Assembly: GCF_021462415.1 (NCBI RefSeq)
Contig: NZ_JAKEDS010000003.1
Span: 124,001-188,000, forward strand
Direction of reading: 5' to 3'
DNA from: Rhodohalobacter sp. 614A
Lineage (GTDB): Bacteria > Bacteroidota > Rhodothermia > Balneolales > Balneolaceae
Length of the DNA: 64,000 nt
Shown here: positions 34,005 to 41,533 of the stretch, piece by piece
Layout of the letters: the number at the start of each line of letters is the position of its first letter
Position numbering within the stretch: the stretch's first letter is position 1
Notes under the pieces: generated by a model
What the model saw: only the letters and a program-made list of their open reading frames with translations
Databases searched by the model: none
What the model was told of the DNA's origin: nothing
Translations under genes and position numbers: made by a program

Positions 34005-34829
34005 ATGACGGAATTTTGTCTTAAAAAAATAACCCTAATGGAACCGTTTAATTTTAATAATGAGTTAGCAAGCAAAATTGCCTTGGTAACCGGAGGAACA
34101 AAAGGAGCAGGAAAAGCCATTGCCGAAAGACTGTCAGCCGCGGGTGCAACTGTGATTATTACTGCGAGAAATGCGCCCGAAACTTCAAACGAGAACCTGC
34201 ACTTTATATCGGCCGATTTAAGTCATCATACAGGAACTCAAAAGGTCGTAAATGAAGTATTGCAACAGTTTGGGAGGTTAGACATTTTGATAAATAACCT
34301 GGGAGGTTCTGAAACCAAAGGTGGTGGGTATGCGGTTTTGAGTGATCAGGATTGGGAAGAGAGCCTTCGGGTTAATTTACTTGCCCCGGTACGTTTAGAC
34401 AGAGGATTCCTGCCGAAAATGCTTGCACAAAAAAGCGGTGTAATCATTCACATTGCATCTATTCAGGGGAAACTACCTTTATATGATTCTACGTTGCCAT
34501 ATGCCGCTGCAAAAGCCGGTTTAATCAATTACAGCAAAAGTCTGTCCAATGAAGTTTCGCCTCAAGGCATTCGTGTTTTAACAGTTTCACCCGGTTGGAT
34601 TATGACAACTTCTTCCACAAAAATGATGGAACGCATAGCCGAAAGTTCAAACACAAGTATTGAAGAGGCCAGGAAAAGCGTCATGGAGGCGTTGGGCGGA
34701 ATTCCTTTTGGACGACCCGCAGAACCCGAAGAAGTTGCAGAATTAATTGGATTTCTGGTCTCGCCAAGAGCCAACTATTTAACCGGAACGGAGTACGTCA
34801 TTGACGGCGGAACCATTCCTACTATTTAA
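34005..34829 (+). CDS. Short-chain dehydrogenase/reductase, divergent from HxlR
   Basis: This 274-residue SDR (263 if translation starts at ATG 34038) has LVTGGTKGAGKAIAERL, a NNLGG segment (where NNAG is expected) and YAAAKAGLINYS with the catalytic Tyr and Lys. It ends TGTEYVIDGGTIPTI, the usual SDR C-terminus. The gene is divergent from an HxlR regulator and is followed 20 bases later by an NTF2-like protein, so regulator, enzyme and NTF2 form one unit. Substrate unknown. Confidence 0.88.
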   Translation: MTEFCLKKITLMEPFNFNNELASKIALVTGGTKGAGKAIAERLSAAGATVIITARNAPETSNENLHFISADLSHHTGTQKVVNEVLQQFGRLDILINNLGGSETKGGGYAVLSDQDWEESLRVNLLAPVRLDRGFLPKMLAQKSGVIIHIASIQGKLPLYDSTLPYAAAKAGLINYSKSLSNEVSPQGIRVLTVSPGWIMTTSSTKMMERIAESSNTSIEEARKSVMEALGGIPFGRPAEPEEVAELIGFLVSPRANYLTGTEYVIDGGTIPTI

Positions 34830-34849
34830 CAACATCACAATCAAAACCT

Positions 34850-35167
34850 ATGAACTTACCAAAAGTACTTACAGATTTAGTAGCTGCCCAGAATAATTTT
34901 GACAGCGAAGCTTATGCCAATTGTTTTTCCGAAACAGCCGTAGTTTTTGATGAAGGGAAAACGCACAGAGGAAAAGCAGAGATAAAAAGCTGGATTGCGA
35001 AAGCAAACGGAACCTATAAAACAGTGATGAAACCCCTTGATTATTCCCCTGATCAACAGATGTTAGAAGCAGAAATTTCAGGAACCTTTCCCGGAAGTCC
35101 GCTTGTATTAAAATATCAATTAGAAATCGCAGACGGACTTATCCAGTCATTGAGAATAACCGATTAA
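34850..35167 (+). CDS. NTF2/SnoaL-like protein
   Basis: This 105-residue protein fits the cone-shaped NTF2 fold: an N-terminal helix pair (LVAAQNNFDSEAYANCFSETAVVFDEGKTHRGKAEIKSWI) and then beta strands (AEISGTFPGSPLVLKYQLEIADGLIQSLRIT). Such proteins are isomerases, cyclases or binding proteins. It is co-transcribed with the SDR upstream. The family is clear, the ligand is not. Confidence 0.8.
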   Translation: MNLPKVLTDLVAAQNNFDSEAYANCFSETAVVFDEGKTHRGKAEIKSWIAKANGTYKTVMKPLDYSPDQQMLEAEISGTFPGSPLVLKYQLEIADGLIQSLRITD

Positions 35168-35189
35168 AAAATACGCTATGATGAGGTAT

Positions 35190-35283
35190 TCCTAACAAGC
35201 TTTCCAAGCGGACTTGAAAACGGTTCGGCTCGTTAAATTTAAGCTTCAGGCTCGCCGCTTAAATACCAAGACATTCATTATAC
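35190..35283 (+). repeat. attC-like site with altered right box (94 bp)
   Basis: The left box is TCCTAAC (35190-35196). The right box is ATTATAC (35277-35283), again with A in place of the crossover G. The arms pair through CAAGCGG and CCGCTT and adjoining bases. It lies 22 bases after the NTF2-like gene. Confidence 0.65.
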
Positions 35284-35371
35284 TGCATTTATTATAATAA
35301 TCGCCTTTTATTATTATGATCAAGAAAATGAGGCTCGATTTTTAAGTCCTTATGAACTTTAGATATTAGCC

Positions 35372-35470
35372 AGATACCCCGTGTATTAACCGATGGTTCG
35401 GGCATCTTTTTCTGGTTTTTTGTTAATTTCAAACTCCCGGCTTGCCACTTAAACATCGGGGACATTAGGC
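35372..35470 (+). repeat. Diverged attC-like site (99 bp)
   Basis: The left part, AGATACC followed by CCGTGTATTAACCGATG, pairs with CACTTAAACATCGGGG near 35445-35462. The right box is ATTAGGC (35464-35470), with A for G at the crossover. The left box is poor, but the arm pairing supports the call. Confidence 0.6.
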
Positions 35471-35502
35471 GCCAAAATCATACAACCAATTTTAAAACTG
35501 AT

Positions 35503-36249
35503 ATGGGCAAAGTTCTCATCATTACTGGAGGAAGCCGGGGTATCGGTGCAGCTACAGCAAGGCTTGCCGCTACACAGGATTACGCCATTTGTATTAATTA
35601 TTTTAAAAATAGGAAAGCGGCAACTGCTATTGTCAATGAGATAACCTCAAATGGAGGTCAGGCTATTGCCGTAGCTGCTGATGTAGCCAAGGAATCAGAT
35701 GTGACCAAAATGTTTCAAACTGTCGATCAAGAACTCGGCACTGTAACTTCATTAGTAAATAATGCGGGCATTCTCGAAACACAATGCCGTGTAGATGAAA
35801 TAACCGCAGACCGTATCAATAGAATACTTTCCGTAAATGTAACCGGGTCTTTTTTGTGTTGCAGAGAAGCTATCCGGCGGATGTCAAGCCGACATAAAGG
35901 TAAGGGTGGAGCCATAGTTAATGTATCTTCGGCAGCTTCACGTTTGGGCTCTCCTGGAGAATATGTTGATTATGCCGCTTCAAAAGGGGCCGTTGATTCG
36001 CTTACGATTGGATTATCAAAAGAAGTTGCTGCAGAGAATATTCGAGTTAATGCTGTAAGACCAGCTTTTATTTACACCGATATACATGCTAGCGGAGGAG
36101 AACCTAATCGCGTGGATCGGGTAAAAGAATCGATTCCAATGAAAAGAGGGGGACAGCCTGAAGAAGTCGCCAGAACGATTTTATGGTTACTTTCAGAAGA
36201 AGCATCATACGTAACTGGCACATTTGTTGACTTATCAGGTGGAAAATAA
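35503..36249 (+). CDS. Short-chain dehydrogenase/reductase
   Basis: This 248-residue classical SDR has ITGGSRGIGAATARLA (6-21), NNAGIL near 84, the catalytic Ser region IVNVSSAAS and YAASKGAVDSLT (Tyr and Lys near 155-159). It ends EEASYVTGTFVDLSGGK, typical of FabG/glucose-dehydrogenase-like SDRs. It fills a cassette on its own, between attC-like sites at 35372 and 36251, the second of which starts 2 bases after its stop. Confidence 0.9.
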   Translation: MGKVLIITGGSRGIGAATARLAATQDYAICINYFKNRKAATAIVNEITSNGGQAIAVAADVAKESDVTKMFQTVDQELGTVTSLVNNAGILETQCRVDEITADRINRILSVNVTGSFLCCREAIRRMSSRHKGKGGAIVNVSSAASRLGSPGEYVDYAASKGAVDSLTIGLSKEVAAENIRVNAVRPAFIYTDIHASGGEPNRVDRVKESIPMKRGGQPEEVARTILWLLSEEASYVTGTFVDLSGGK

Positions 36250-36250
36250 C

Positions 36251-36376
36251 TTCCAACCGTTGTACTAAGCGGATGCCCCCGCCCTACCCTGCCAATTTCT
36301 GGCTTTTTAGATCATCGTTCGTTATTTAACACCTTAACATTCATTCGCGTGCAGCTTATACGTAAGGTCGATATTT
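36251..36376 (+). repeat. attC-like site, family A, right box damaged (126 bp)
   Basis: The left box is TTCCAAC (36251-36257). The right arm GCGTGCAGCTTATACGTAAGG matches family A, but the final box is GATATTT (36370-36376) where GTTATxx is expected. The loop TTTCTGGCTTTTTAGATCATCGTT is shared with the site at 10938. Confidence 0.72.
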
Positions 36377-36395
36377 TCCAAACCCAACTGTTCCA

Positions 36396-38060
36396 ATGTT
36401 TCGAATTCGATTACTCTCAACATTTTGCACTCTTTTTTTATTAGCAGCATGTAGTCAAAATCAACACCTCCCGCCCAAGCTTACTGCTTCTGTAGTTGAT
36501 CAAAACGGTTCCGTTCTTCCTGATTTTAGTCTTCATTTTATCAAAGCTGCCGATAACTGGACGGGATTACCTTATGATGAATGGGTGAATGATGGTGAGG
36601 ATTCTATAAACGTTTTACTTCCCGAACAAGAACCAGTTGTCGTAAGACTATCAGCCCCGGGACATCACCCGCTCTATACTTTTTTATTACCAACAGATCA
36701 ATCTATTAAGCTGAGAGTTATACTTCCTTCTCCCACGAAAATTCCAAGTGGTGTCCCGAAAGTTGTAGGTAATTTCAACAACTTTTCTTCTCAAACTGGT
36801 ATTGAAATGAACCTGCAACCAAATGGTATATGGACTTCTGAAATAGTCTCAAATTCTGATACACTTAACTATGCAATAAACCATTTCATTTTTGGTGGAA
36901 ATATAACCGGGACAGAAGGAGAGCTTCAATTTCAGAATGAAAGCCGCGGTGTTCAACCAACTTTCAGAAGAACATTAACGAAATCCGCAGATCAGCCTGT
37001 ATTTACTGTTAACTTTGATCCGGAGAAATATGAAAATCTACGCACTCGAACAAAACCACAAATACAATTTACCCATGAAGTACCAGAAAATATTCAGGGC
37101 GTAGCTAAAATCTATTCGTTAATGATTCATGAATATTTATCTGTAATCACTGAAAGAAATCTTGCCCAAATGCAGAGAGATGAAATTGGAGAACACGACT
37201 ACACAGAGTTCTTAAATAATTTGAATCAAATTAAAGATAGATATTCCCACCCTGATGTACGATTGGCCTCCGATATCGCCAAATTGCGATTACTTGATTC
37301 TGAGAAGTTGACTGTTTCTGAGATTGAGCAATTTCTTAACACAATTCCATCAGACTCGCCACTGTGGCTGATGCATTATACAGCATTGAGTACTGCATTA
37401 GATATTTCAGGTACAGAAAAACATTTAAACTTACTTTCATCTATTGCAAGTAAAAGTCCGTATCCGGAACTTCAGGCAGAGGCTCTTTATAATTTGGTGA
37501 AGTATCATCACAATCAAAGAAATGAAGAGAAATTACATCATGCTTTTTTCAAATTGACTTCGAATCATCCAGATCATTTTCGAACAGGTTATGCTTACAA
37601 AAACTTTGCCCCTGAGCCTCCAATTTCTAAAGGCGAACCTCTCCTCTATAATCAATTCAATAACCTAAATGGCGCTGGATCTTTGAATTTGGAAGACATT
37701 GAGGAATCCTATTTATTAATTGATTTCTGGGCTACTTGGTGTGGACCATGTATCCAGGCCATACCAAAACTTCAAAAACTGAATACAGAATTTAAGGACG
37801 AAGATTTTGCCATCGTTAGTATTTCAGTTGATCAAGTACCTGAGAATGTTTTGTCTTTTCAGAAAAAATGGGACATGCCATGGTATAATCTTCACGAGCC
37901 GCAACAAGGAGATAAAATCAGAAAAATGGGAATAATGGGAGTACCTCATTACATCTTGTTGGGCCCAGATCGGAAGGTTTTATCTCATGATCAGTCTTTG
38001 CTAAGTGGTGATAAAGCAGGTGAAGTAATAAGGGAGTATCTCGATAGACAGCATGAATAA
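36396..38060 (+). CDS. TlpA-like thioredoxin-fold lipoprotein
   Basis: This 554-residue lipoprotein (lipobox LLAAC, Cys19) has a long N-terminal region. The first part looks Ig- or carboxypeptidase-regulatory-like (about 25-115), the next is carbohydrate-binding-like and the middle (about 230-410) is helical. The C-terminal TlpA/AhpC-TSA domain (about 415-554) has the redox motif DFWATWCGPC and the cis-Pro segment MGVPHYIL. It should act in disulfide exchange in the envelope. It is the only cargo of its cassette. Confidence 0.87.
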   Translation: MFRIRLLSTFCTLFLLAACSQNQHLPPKLTASVVDQNGSVLPDFSLHFIKAADNWTGLPYDEWVNDGEDSINVLLPEQEPVVVRLSAPGHHPLYTFLLPTDQSIKLRVILPSPTKIPSGVPKVVGNFNNFSSQTGIEMNLQPNGIWTSEIVSNSDTLNYAINHFIFGGNITGTEGELQFQNESRGVQPTFRRTLTKSADQPVFTVNFDPEKYENLRTRTKPQIQFTHEVPENIQGVAKIYSLMIHEYLSVITERNLAQMQRDEIGEHDYTEFLNNLNQIKDRYSHPDVRLASDIAKLRLLDSEKLTVSEIEQFLNTIPSDSPLWLMHYTALSTALDISGTEKHLNLLSSIASKSPYPELQAEALYNLVKYHHNQRNEEKLHHAFFKLTSNHPDHFRTGYAYKNFAPEPPISKGEPLLYNQFNNLNGAGSLNLEDIEESYLLIDFWATWCGPCIQAIPKLQKLNTEFKDEDFAIVSISVDQVPENVLSFQKKWDMPWYNLHEPQQGDKIRKMGIMGVPHYILLGPDRKVLSHDQSLLSGDKAGEVIREYLDRQHE

Positions 38061-38061
38061 A

Positions 38062-38157
38062 ATATAACAAACGCATTCACCAGGATGCGGACATCCCCTT
38101 TACTTCCAGAGTTGGTAGTTTTAGAATTTTCACCATTCACTCCAGTGACCGTTATAC
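38062..38157 (+). repeat. attC-like site (96 bp)
   Basis: The left box ATATAAC (38062-38068) begins 2 bases after the stop of the TlpA-like gene. The right box is GTTATAC (38151-38157). The left arm ACGCATTCACCAGGATGCGGAC pairs only partly with CACCATTCACTCCAGTGACC, so the site is diverged. Confidence 0.68.
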
Positions 38158-38293
38158 GTCGGTCGTTAGATATTTTCAACTCATAAAATGAGTGGACATG
38201 TTTTCAATCCCTCTTCGGCTCTGACATAGGGTTGTCAGTAGGCATAATTATCTTCCAGATTCATACTATGTTATTAACATCAGGCTAAATATT

Positions 38294-39166
38294 ATGAATA
38301 TCATTTTAGGAGCCACCGGACAAGTTGGAGCCGCTATTGTCGATTTTTTAATTGAAAAGAATTTAGATGTAAAAGCGGTGATCAGAGATGCAAAAAAGGC
38401 AAGAGTTTTAAAAGAAAAGGGTGTTAAAGTCGCAATTGCTGATTATTTCCATTTGGATGCTTTAAAAGATGCCTTGAATGACGGAGATCTTATTTTCTTA
38501 CTAACGCCTGAAACAATGCAATCGAATGATGTTCTTGGCGATTCTAAACAGATGTTGGAAAACTATCGAAAAGCCATTGAAAGTTCAGGGATAAAATCAA
38601 TCATCGGACTCTCTTCTGGTGGAGCACAACATGAAAAATATGAATGGGATACGGGCAATTTATTAATGTCCGATATGCTCGAACACGAATTTTTGAGTTT
38701 GCCTGTCAACCAGGTTTTTGTCCGCCCTTCTTATTTTTACAGTAATTGGTTGATGTCCGTTGATATGGTAAAAGAAACCGGAATACTGCCAACCTTTTTT
38801 CCTTCGGATCTAAAAATTGATATGAACTCACCAAGAGACGTTGCTGAATTTATTTCCAATAAAATATATGAAGGAGTTGATAAATCTGAACTAATAGAAT
38901 TAACTGGCCCCAAACAATATTCGTCAAATGACGTGGCGGATGAAATAGAAAAAGTACTTGGTCGTGAAGTAAAGGTACAAGAAATTCCAAGAGAAGAATG
39001 GTACAATACTATGAAAAATGTCGGTTTTTCAGATGATGCTGCAAAAAACTTCGTCAAAATGACCGAGTTTGTAGCGGACGGGAATGCCGAATTGGAAGGG
39101 AAAGGATCTAATCCTATTGAGCTGAAAACTAGTTTAAACCAGTATTTCAAAGAAAATATTAAATAA
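38294..39166 (+). CDS. NmrA-like NAD(P)-binding protein
   Basis: This 290-residue protein opens with MNIILGATGQVGAAIVDFL, the GxxGxxG Rossmann loop of the NmrA/azoreductase group. Other matching segments are DLIFLLTPETMQ, IKSIIGLSSGGAQH and ELTGPKQYSSNDVADEIEKVLGREVKVQEIP. Typical SDR Tyr-xxx-Lys is absent, as usual for NmrA proteins. It probably binds NAD(P)H as a redox-sensing regulator or quinone/azo reductase. Confidence 0.87.
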   Translation: MNIILGATGQVGAAIVDFLIEKNLDVKAVIRDAKKARVLKEKGVKVAIADYFHLDALKDALNDGDLIFLLTPETMQSNDVLGDSKQMLENYRKAIESSGIKSIIGLSSGGAQHEKYEWDTGNLLMSDMLEHEFLSLPVNQVFVRPSYFYSNWLMSVDMVKETGILPTFFPSDLKIDMNSPRDVAEFISNKIYEGVDKSELIELTGPKQYSSNDVADEIEKVLGREVKVQEIPREEWYNTMKNVGFSDDAAKNFVKMTEFVADGNAELEGKGSNPIELKTSLNQYFKENIK

Positions 39167-39222
39167 ACGAATGCTTTAAAGGTGCCAACTCACCATAAGT
39201 TGTCCGGCATTAGTTTTATGGC
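39163..39222 (+). repeat. Possible decayed attC-like site
   Basis: AATAAAC, then a CCAACT/AAGTTG hairpin, then CCGGC and ATTAGTT resembles a heavily decayed attC just after the NmrA-like stop. Both boxes deviate from consensus, and the call rests mostly on position. Confidence 0.3.
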
Positions 39223-39294
39223 TAAAATGATATTGCCAGATAAAATCATCTATGTTGGTCCATCTGCATCTTTAGCTCAAAGCCATCATATGTA

Positions 39295-39675
39295 ATGAAT
39301 AACTCAAATCGATTTACTCTTTCAGGCCGAATTAGAAGTTTCAGATTTGCCTTTATCGGAATAGCAGAAATGATTAAAACCCAGCACAATGCCCGGGTTC
39401 ATTTGGTTGCTTCAATCACCGTTATTGCTGCTGGAATTTCTCTAAACATTTCAAATGTAGAGTGGTGCTTTCTCATTTTGGCTATCTTTTCAGTTTGGGT
39501 TGCCGAAGCACTAAATACAGCCTTTGAATTATTATGCGATGTTGCCTCACCTGAATTCCATCCCCTGGTAAAAAAATCAAAAGATGTTGCGGCTGGAGCT
39601 GTGCTCCTAAGTGCAATAGGCACTGTATGTATTGGCTTAGTGATCTTTATTCCATATTTGCAGAATTATATATAA
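39295..39675 (+). CDS. dgkA: Diacylglycerol/undecaprenol kinase family protein
   Basis: This 126-residue membrane protein has three hydrophobic segments and the DgkA family signatures: ARVHLVASITVIAAG, EWCFLILAIFSVWVAEALNTAFELLCD and HPLVKKSKDVAAGAVLL. Gram-positive-type members phosphorylate undecaprenol, and proteobacterial members phosphorylate diacylglycerol; the ALNTAFE/KDVAAGAVLL form is shared by both. It is the last gene of the cassette region, and its stop codon overlaps a collapsed attC. Confidence 0.88.
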   Translation: MNNSNRFTLSGRIRSFRFAFIGIAEMIKTQHNARVHLVASITVIAAGISLNISNVEWCFLILAIFSVWVAEALNTAFELLCDVASPEFHPLVKKSKDVAAGAVLLSAIGTVCIGLVIFIPYLQNYI

Positions 39676-39688
39676 CAGGCCGTTATAG
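39670..39688 (+). repeat. Collapsed attC: outer boxes only, right end of array
   Basis: ATATAAC (39670-39676) and GTTATAG (39682-39688) are separated by only AGGCC, giving a perfect TATAAC/GTTATA palindrome. It looks like an attC from which both inner arms and loop were deleted. No attC-like sequence is seen to its right. Confidence 0.6.
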
Positions 39689-39815
39689 AATTCCCCCACC
39701 ATCAAGATAAATGGTACTTCTCCGACATCTTATCCAGCAATTCTTTTAAGGATAAAGAACGACCATTTTCAACTCCCAAATAATCTCGCCCGCGCTGTGA
39801 TTGTTGACAGATTTT

Positions 39816-40292
39816 TCAGAAATAATATCGAATTCCAACCGCCCCATTCCCTGCAAATTCTGTGTCAGGCGCCAGATCAAAAATAGGAACGGCTTCAACG
39901 AAAAGGTCAAAGGGAATCTCATCAAATAAGTAAGTCAATCCAAGAGGAATTCGAACGCCTGCGTGGGCTTCATCCGTAAAAATAACCCGTCCGCCAATGC
40001 CATAGTAAAAGGCAAGATTTTCTGTATCGGGAAACCATGAATGCCACAAAACATCGGCATGTAAATGCAAGGCCTCGTTTCTGCCGCTCAGTGACCAGGC
40101 AGCGCCCACATCAAATGCGGATCGATTGGTAGTCCAGAATTTTACCGAAACCCCGGTTGGTTCTCCAAGCATTACACCAAGACCAAAATCTTTGTCAATA
40201 TTATTTGATGACTGCGATTTTGCAGAATCAGGTAACAGGAATAAGCAACTCAAAACCACTAAACCGGTGCATAAAGTCTTCACTATGTTCAT
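39816..40292 (-). CDS. Small outer-membrane beta-barrel-like protein
   Basis: This 158-residue protein starts at ATG 40290-40292; a longer frame lacks a signal start. It has a signal peptide (cleavage after AKSQ) and then amphipathic strands (DFGLGVMLGEPTGVSVKFWTTNRSAFDVGAAWSL...LAFYYGIGGRVIF...GAVGIRYYF) with a terminal aromatic residue. That suggests an eight-stranded barrel of the BAPKO_0422/DUF3996 kind. Just beyond its stop (about 39711-39800, minus strand) a stretch reads RGRDYLGVENGRSLSLKELLDKMSEKYHLS and may be a gene remnant. Confidence 0.75.
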   Translation of the reverse strand: MNIVKTLCTGLVVLSCLFLLPDSAKSQSSNNIDKDFGLGVMLGEPTGVSVKFWTTNRSAFDVGAAWSLSGRNEALHLHADVLWHSWFPDTENLAFYYGIGGRVIFTDEAHAGVRIPLGLTYLFDEIPFDLFVEAVPIFDLAPDTEFAGNGAVGIRYYF

Positions 40293-40380
40293 AAAAAAAT
40301 CTATACTCAAATTGATGTTTACTTTCAGGTTCGAAAACCTAACACAGATTTCAGACAATCCGTTTAACTTACTTTACCCC

Positions 40381-40412
40381 AAAGAAAAGCCCATCTGAGT
40401 GTCAGACGGGCT
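40381..40412 (-). terminator. Rho-independent terminator (leftward)
   Basis: An 11-base stem with one mismatch (40388-40398 with 40402-40412) is followed on the minus strand by TTTTCTTT. It should stop transcription of the small membrane-protein gene at 40538-40744 before the barrel gene. Confidence 0.75.
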
Positions 40413-40537
40413 GAAATACGTCTTGCAGATACCTTTACAAAGCAAAAAAGCCTCAAAACATTTCGTCTGCAATCGTGATAGGACCTCATCTAATCGAAGC
40501 GAAAGAGGTTCTTAAAATAAATAAGAAGAATGGATAC

Positions 40538-40744
40538 TTATTCTCCTTTATATTGATAAATTGTCCAAGCCGTAAGTCCCAGTACAACCGTTACGCCTCC
40601 AAGGATGAGGGCCAGGTTTACATCTCTTTGTATCCGCTCTGCCCTCGCCAGTTGTTTTGACCCAACACCTTTTGTGGCAATCACTCTTTCCAGTTTCTTG
40701 ATTTTATCTTCCAGTTCTGTGCGGGTTTTATTTTTTAAATCCAT
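40538..40744 (-). CDS. Small single-span membrane protein
   Basis: A 68-residue protein with a charged coiled-coil-like N-terminal half (TRTELEDKIKKLERVIATKGVGSKQLARAERIQRD) and one membrane segment (VNLALILGGVTVVLGLTAWTIYQY). The start ATG is at 40742-40744. Composition and the following terminator suggest a real gene. Function unknown. Confidence 0.65.
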   Translation of the reverse strand: MDLKNKTRTELEDKIKKLERVIATKGVGSKQLARAERIQRDVNLALILGGVTVVLGLTAWTIYQYKGE

Positions 40745-41533
40745 GAAATTTTATTCTCTGTTTACTTATCCGGTTTCATTTTAAATCTTAACAGATCCTA
40801 TAGAACTCAAGTTTCATTACTCCTTCTTCTTACTTGCAAACAGAGAATATGTTGCCAAATCGCGCCGATTTTATATTTTCAAATTGTACTTTTGAAGTTT
40901 TCTTGCCCTGCCTTCCAAACAATAACGTAGATTCAACTTTGGGAAAAGGCCTCTCCTTCAATTCTTATAATAAAGATTGAGAAATGATTTACCTGCGGAC
41001 AACCAGTTATCAATGGAAAGCTGAAAGAAAACCTGAATTTTATTGATGGAACTTTGCCACGATCAACTTAATTTTCCTGTCTTTTCATGCACAAAAAACA
41101 GCGAATCTTCTTCACCTATTTTTCATAAAAAGGTGAAAAAAAACTTTTTGTGTTCTCAAATAAAAAACTTGAACTATTAAATATGAAACAACAAGGCAGA
41201 TGTAACCGCTTCCACATCTAATTATGTTTTTTATGCATTTTTAATGCCCATAAACTTGGTTTAAAGTGAAAAAAGCCACAAAATCTTATTAGATTATTTA
41301 GTTCATTAGAAGGATGACGATTCTCCGCTTTGAATTGAATAAACCGTTGTTATTTTAACTAATGGCGGAAATGACAAAAGTATTGGACATAGTACAGAAG
41401 CGAAAGGAATTGATCGGGCCGTAAGCTCTTGGATATAATTTCATGTCGAACGTTGAAGATGACAGTCGGGCATCTGAAAGCGGATCTGATTTTTTTGTAA
41501 GTAAGCATTATTAAATAATAAAGTATTGTTGGT
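40745..41533. other. Long AT-rich region upstream of gltB
   Basis: These 789 bases contain no convincing gene. A 20-codon ORF at 41363-41425 has no support. An A/T-rich stretch (41100-41300) and a short GGTG/CACC-flanked hairpin near 41118-41137 are visible. It probably holds the gltB promoter and the promoter of the leftward small membrane-protein gene. I see no rRNA, tRNA or recognisable riboswitch. Confidence 0.5.

Larger units (their letters stand above)
35168..35502. other. Spacer holding two attC-like sites and an ORF-less cassette
   Basis: These 335 bases carry attC-like sites at 35190-35283 and 35372-35470. Between the two right boxes (35284-35463) there is no ORF longer than about 25 codons, so this interval is a small ORF-less cassette. 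No RNA gene is evident in it. Confidence 0.6.

Noticed and set aside
10938-38157. Intergenic hairpins as ordinary terminators or REP-like elements
   Set aside because: They lack T tracts, share boxes at both ends in fixed orientation, and pair over long imperfect arms with a large loop, which fits attC better.
9581-39800. Integron integrase gene inside or next to the array
   Set aside because: No frame of 300 codons or more with tyrosine-recombinase motifs (R..HxxR..Y) is present, so none is reported.
40538-40660. Plus-strand frame of 61 codons opposite the small membrane protein
   Set aside because: The minus-strand frame has a sensible membrane segment and a downstream terminator; the plus-strand frame has neither.
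41363-41425. 20-codon ORF before gltB as a leader peptide
   Set aside because: There is no run of regulatory codons, no good ribosome site and no paired terminator/antiterminator.
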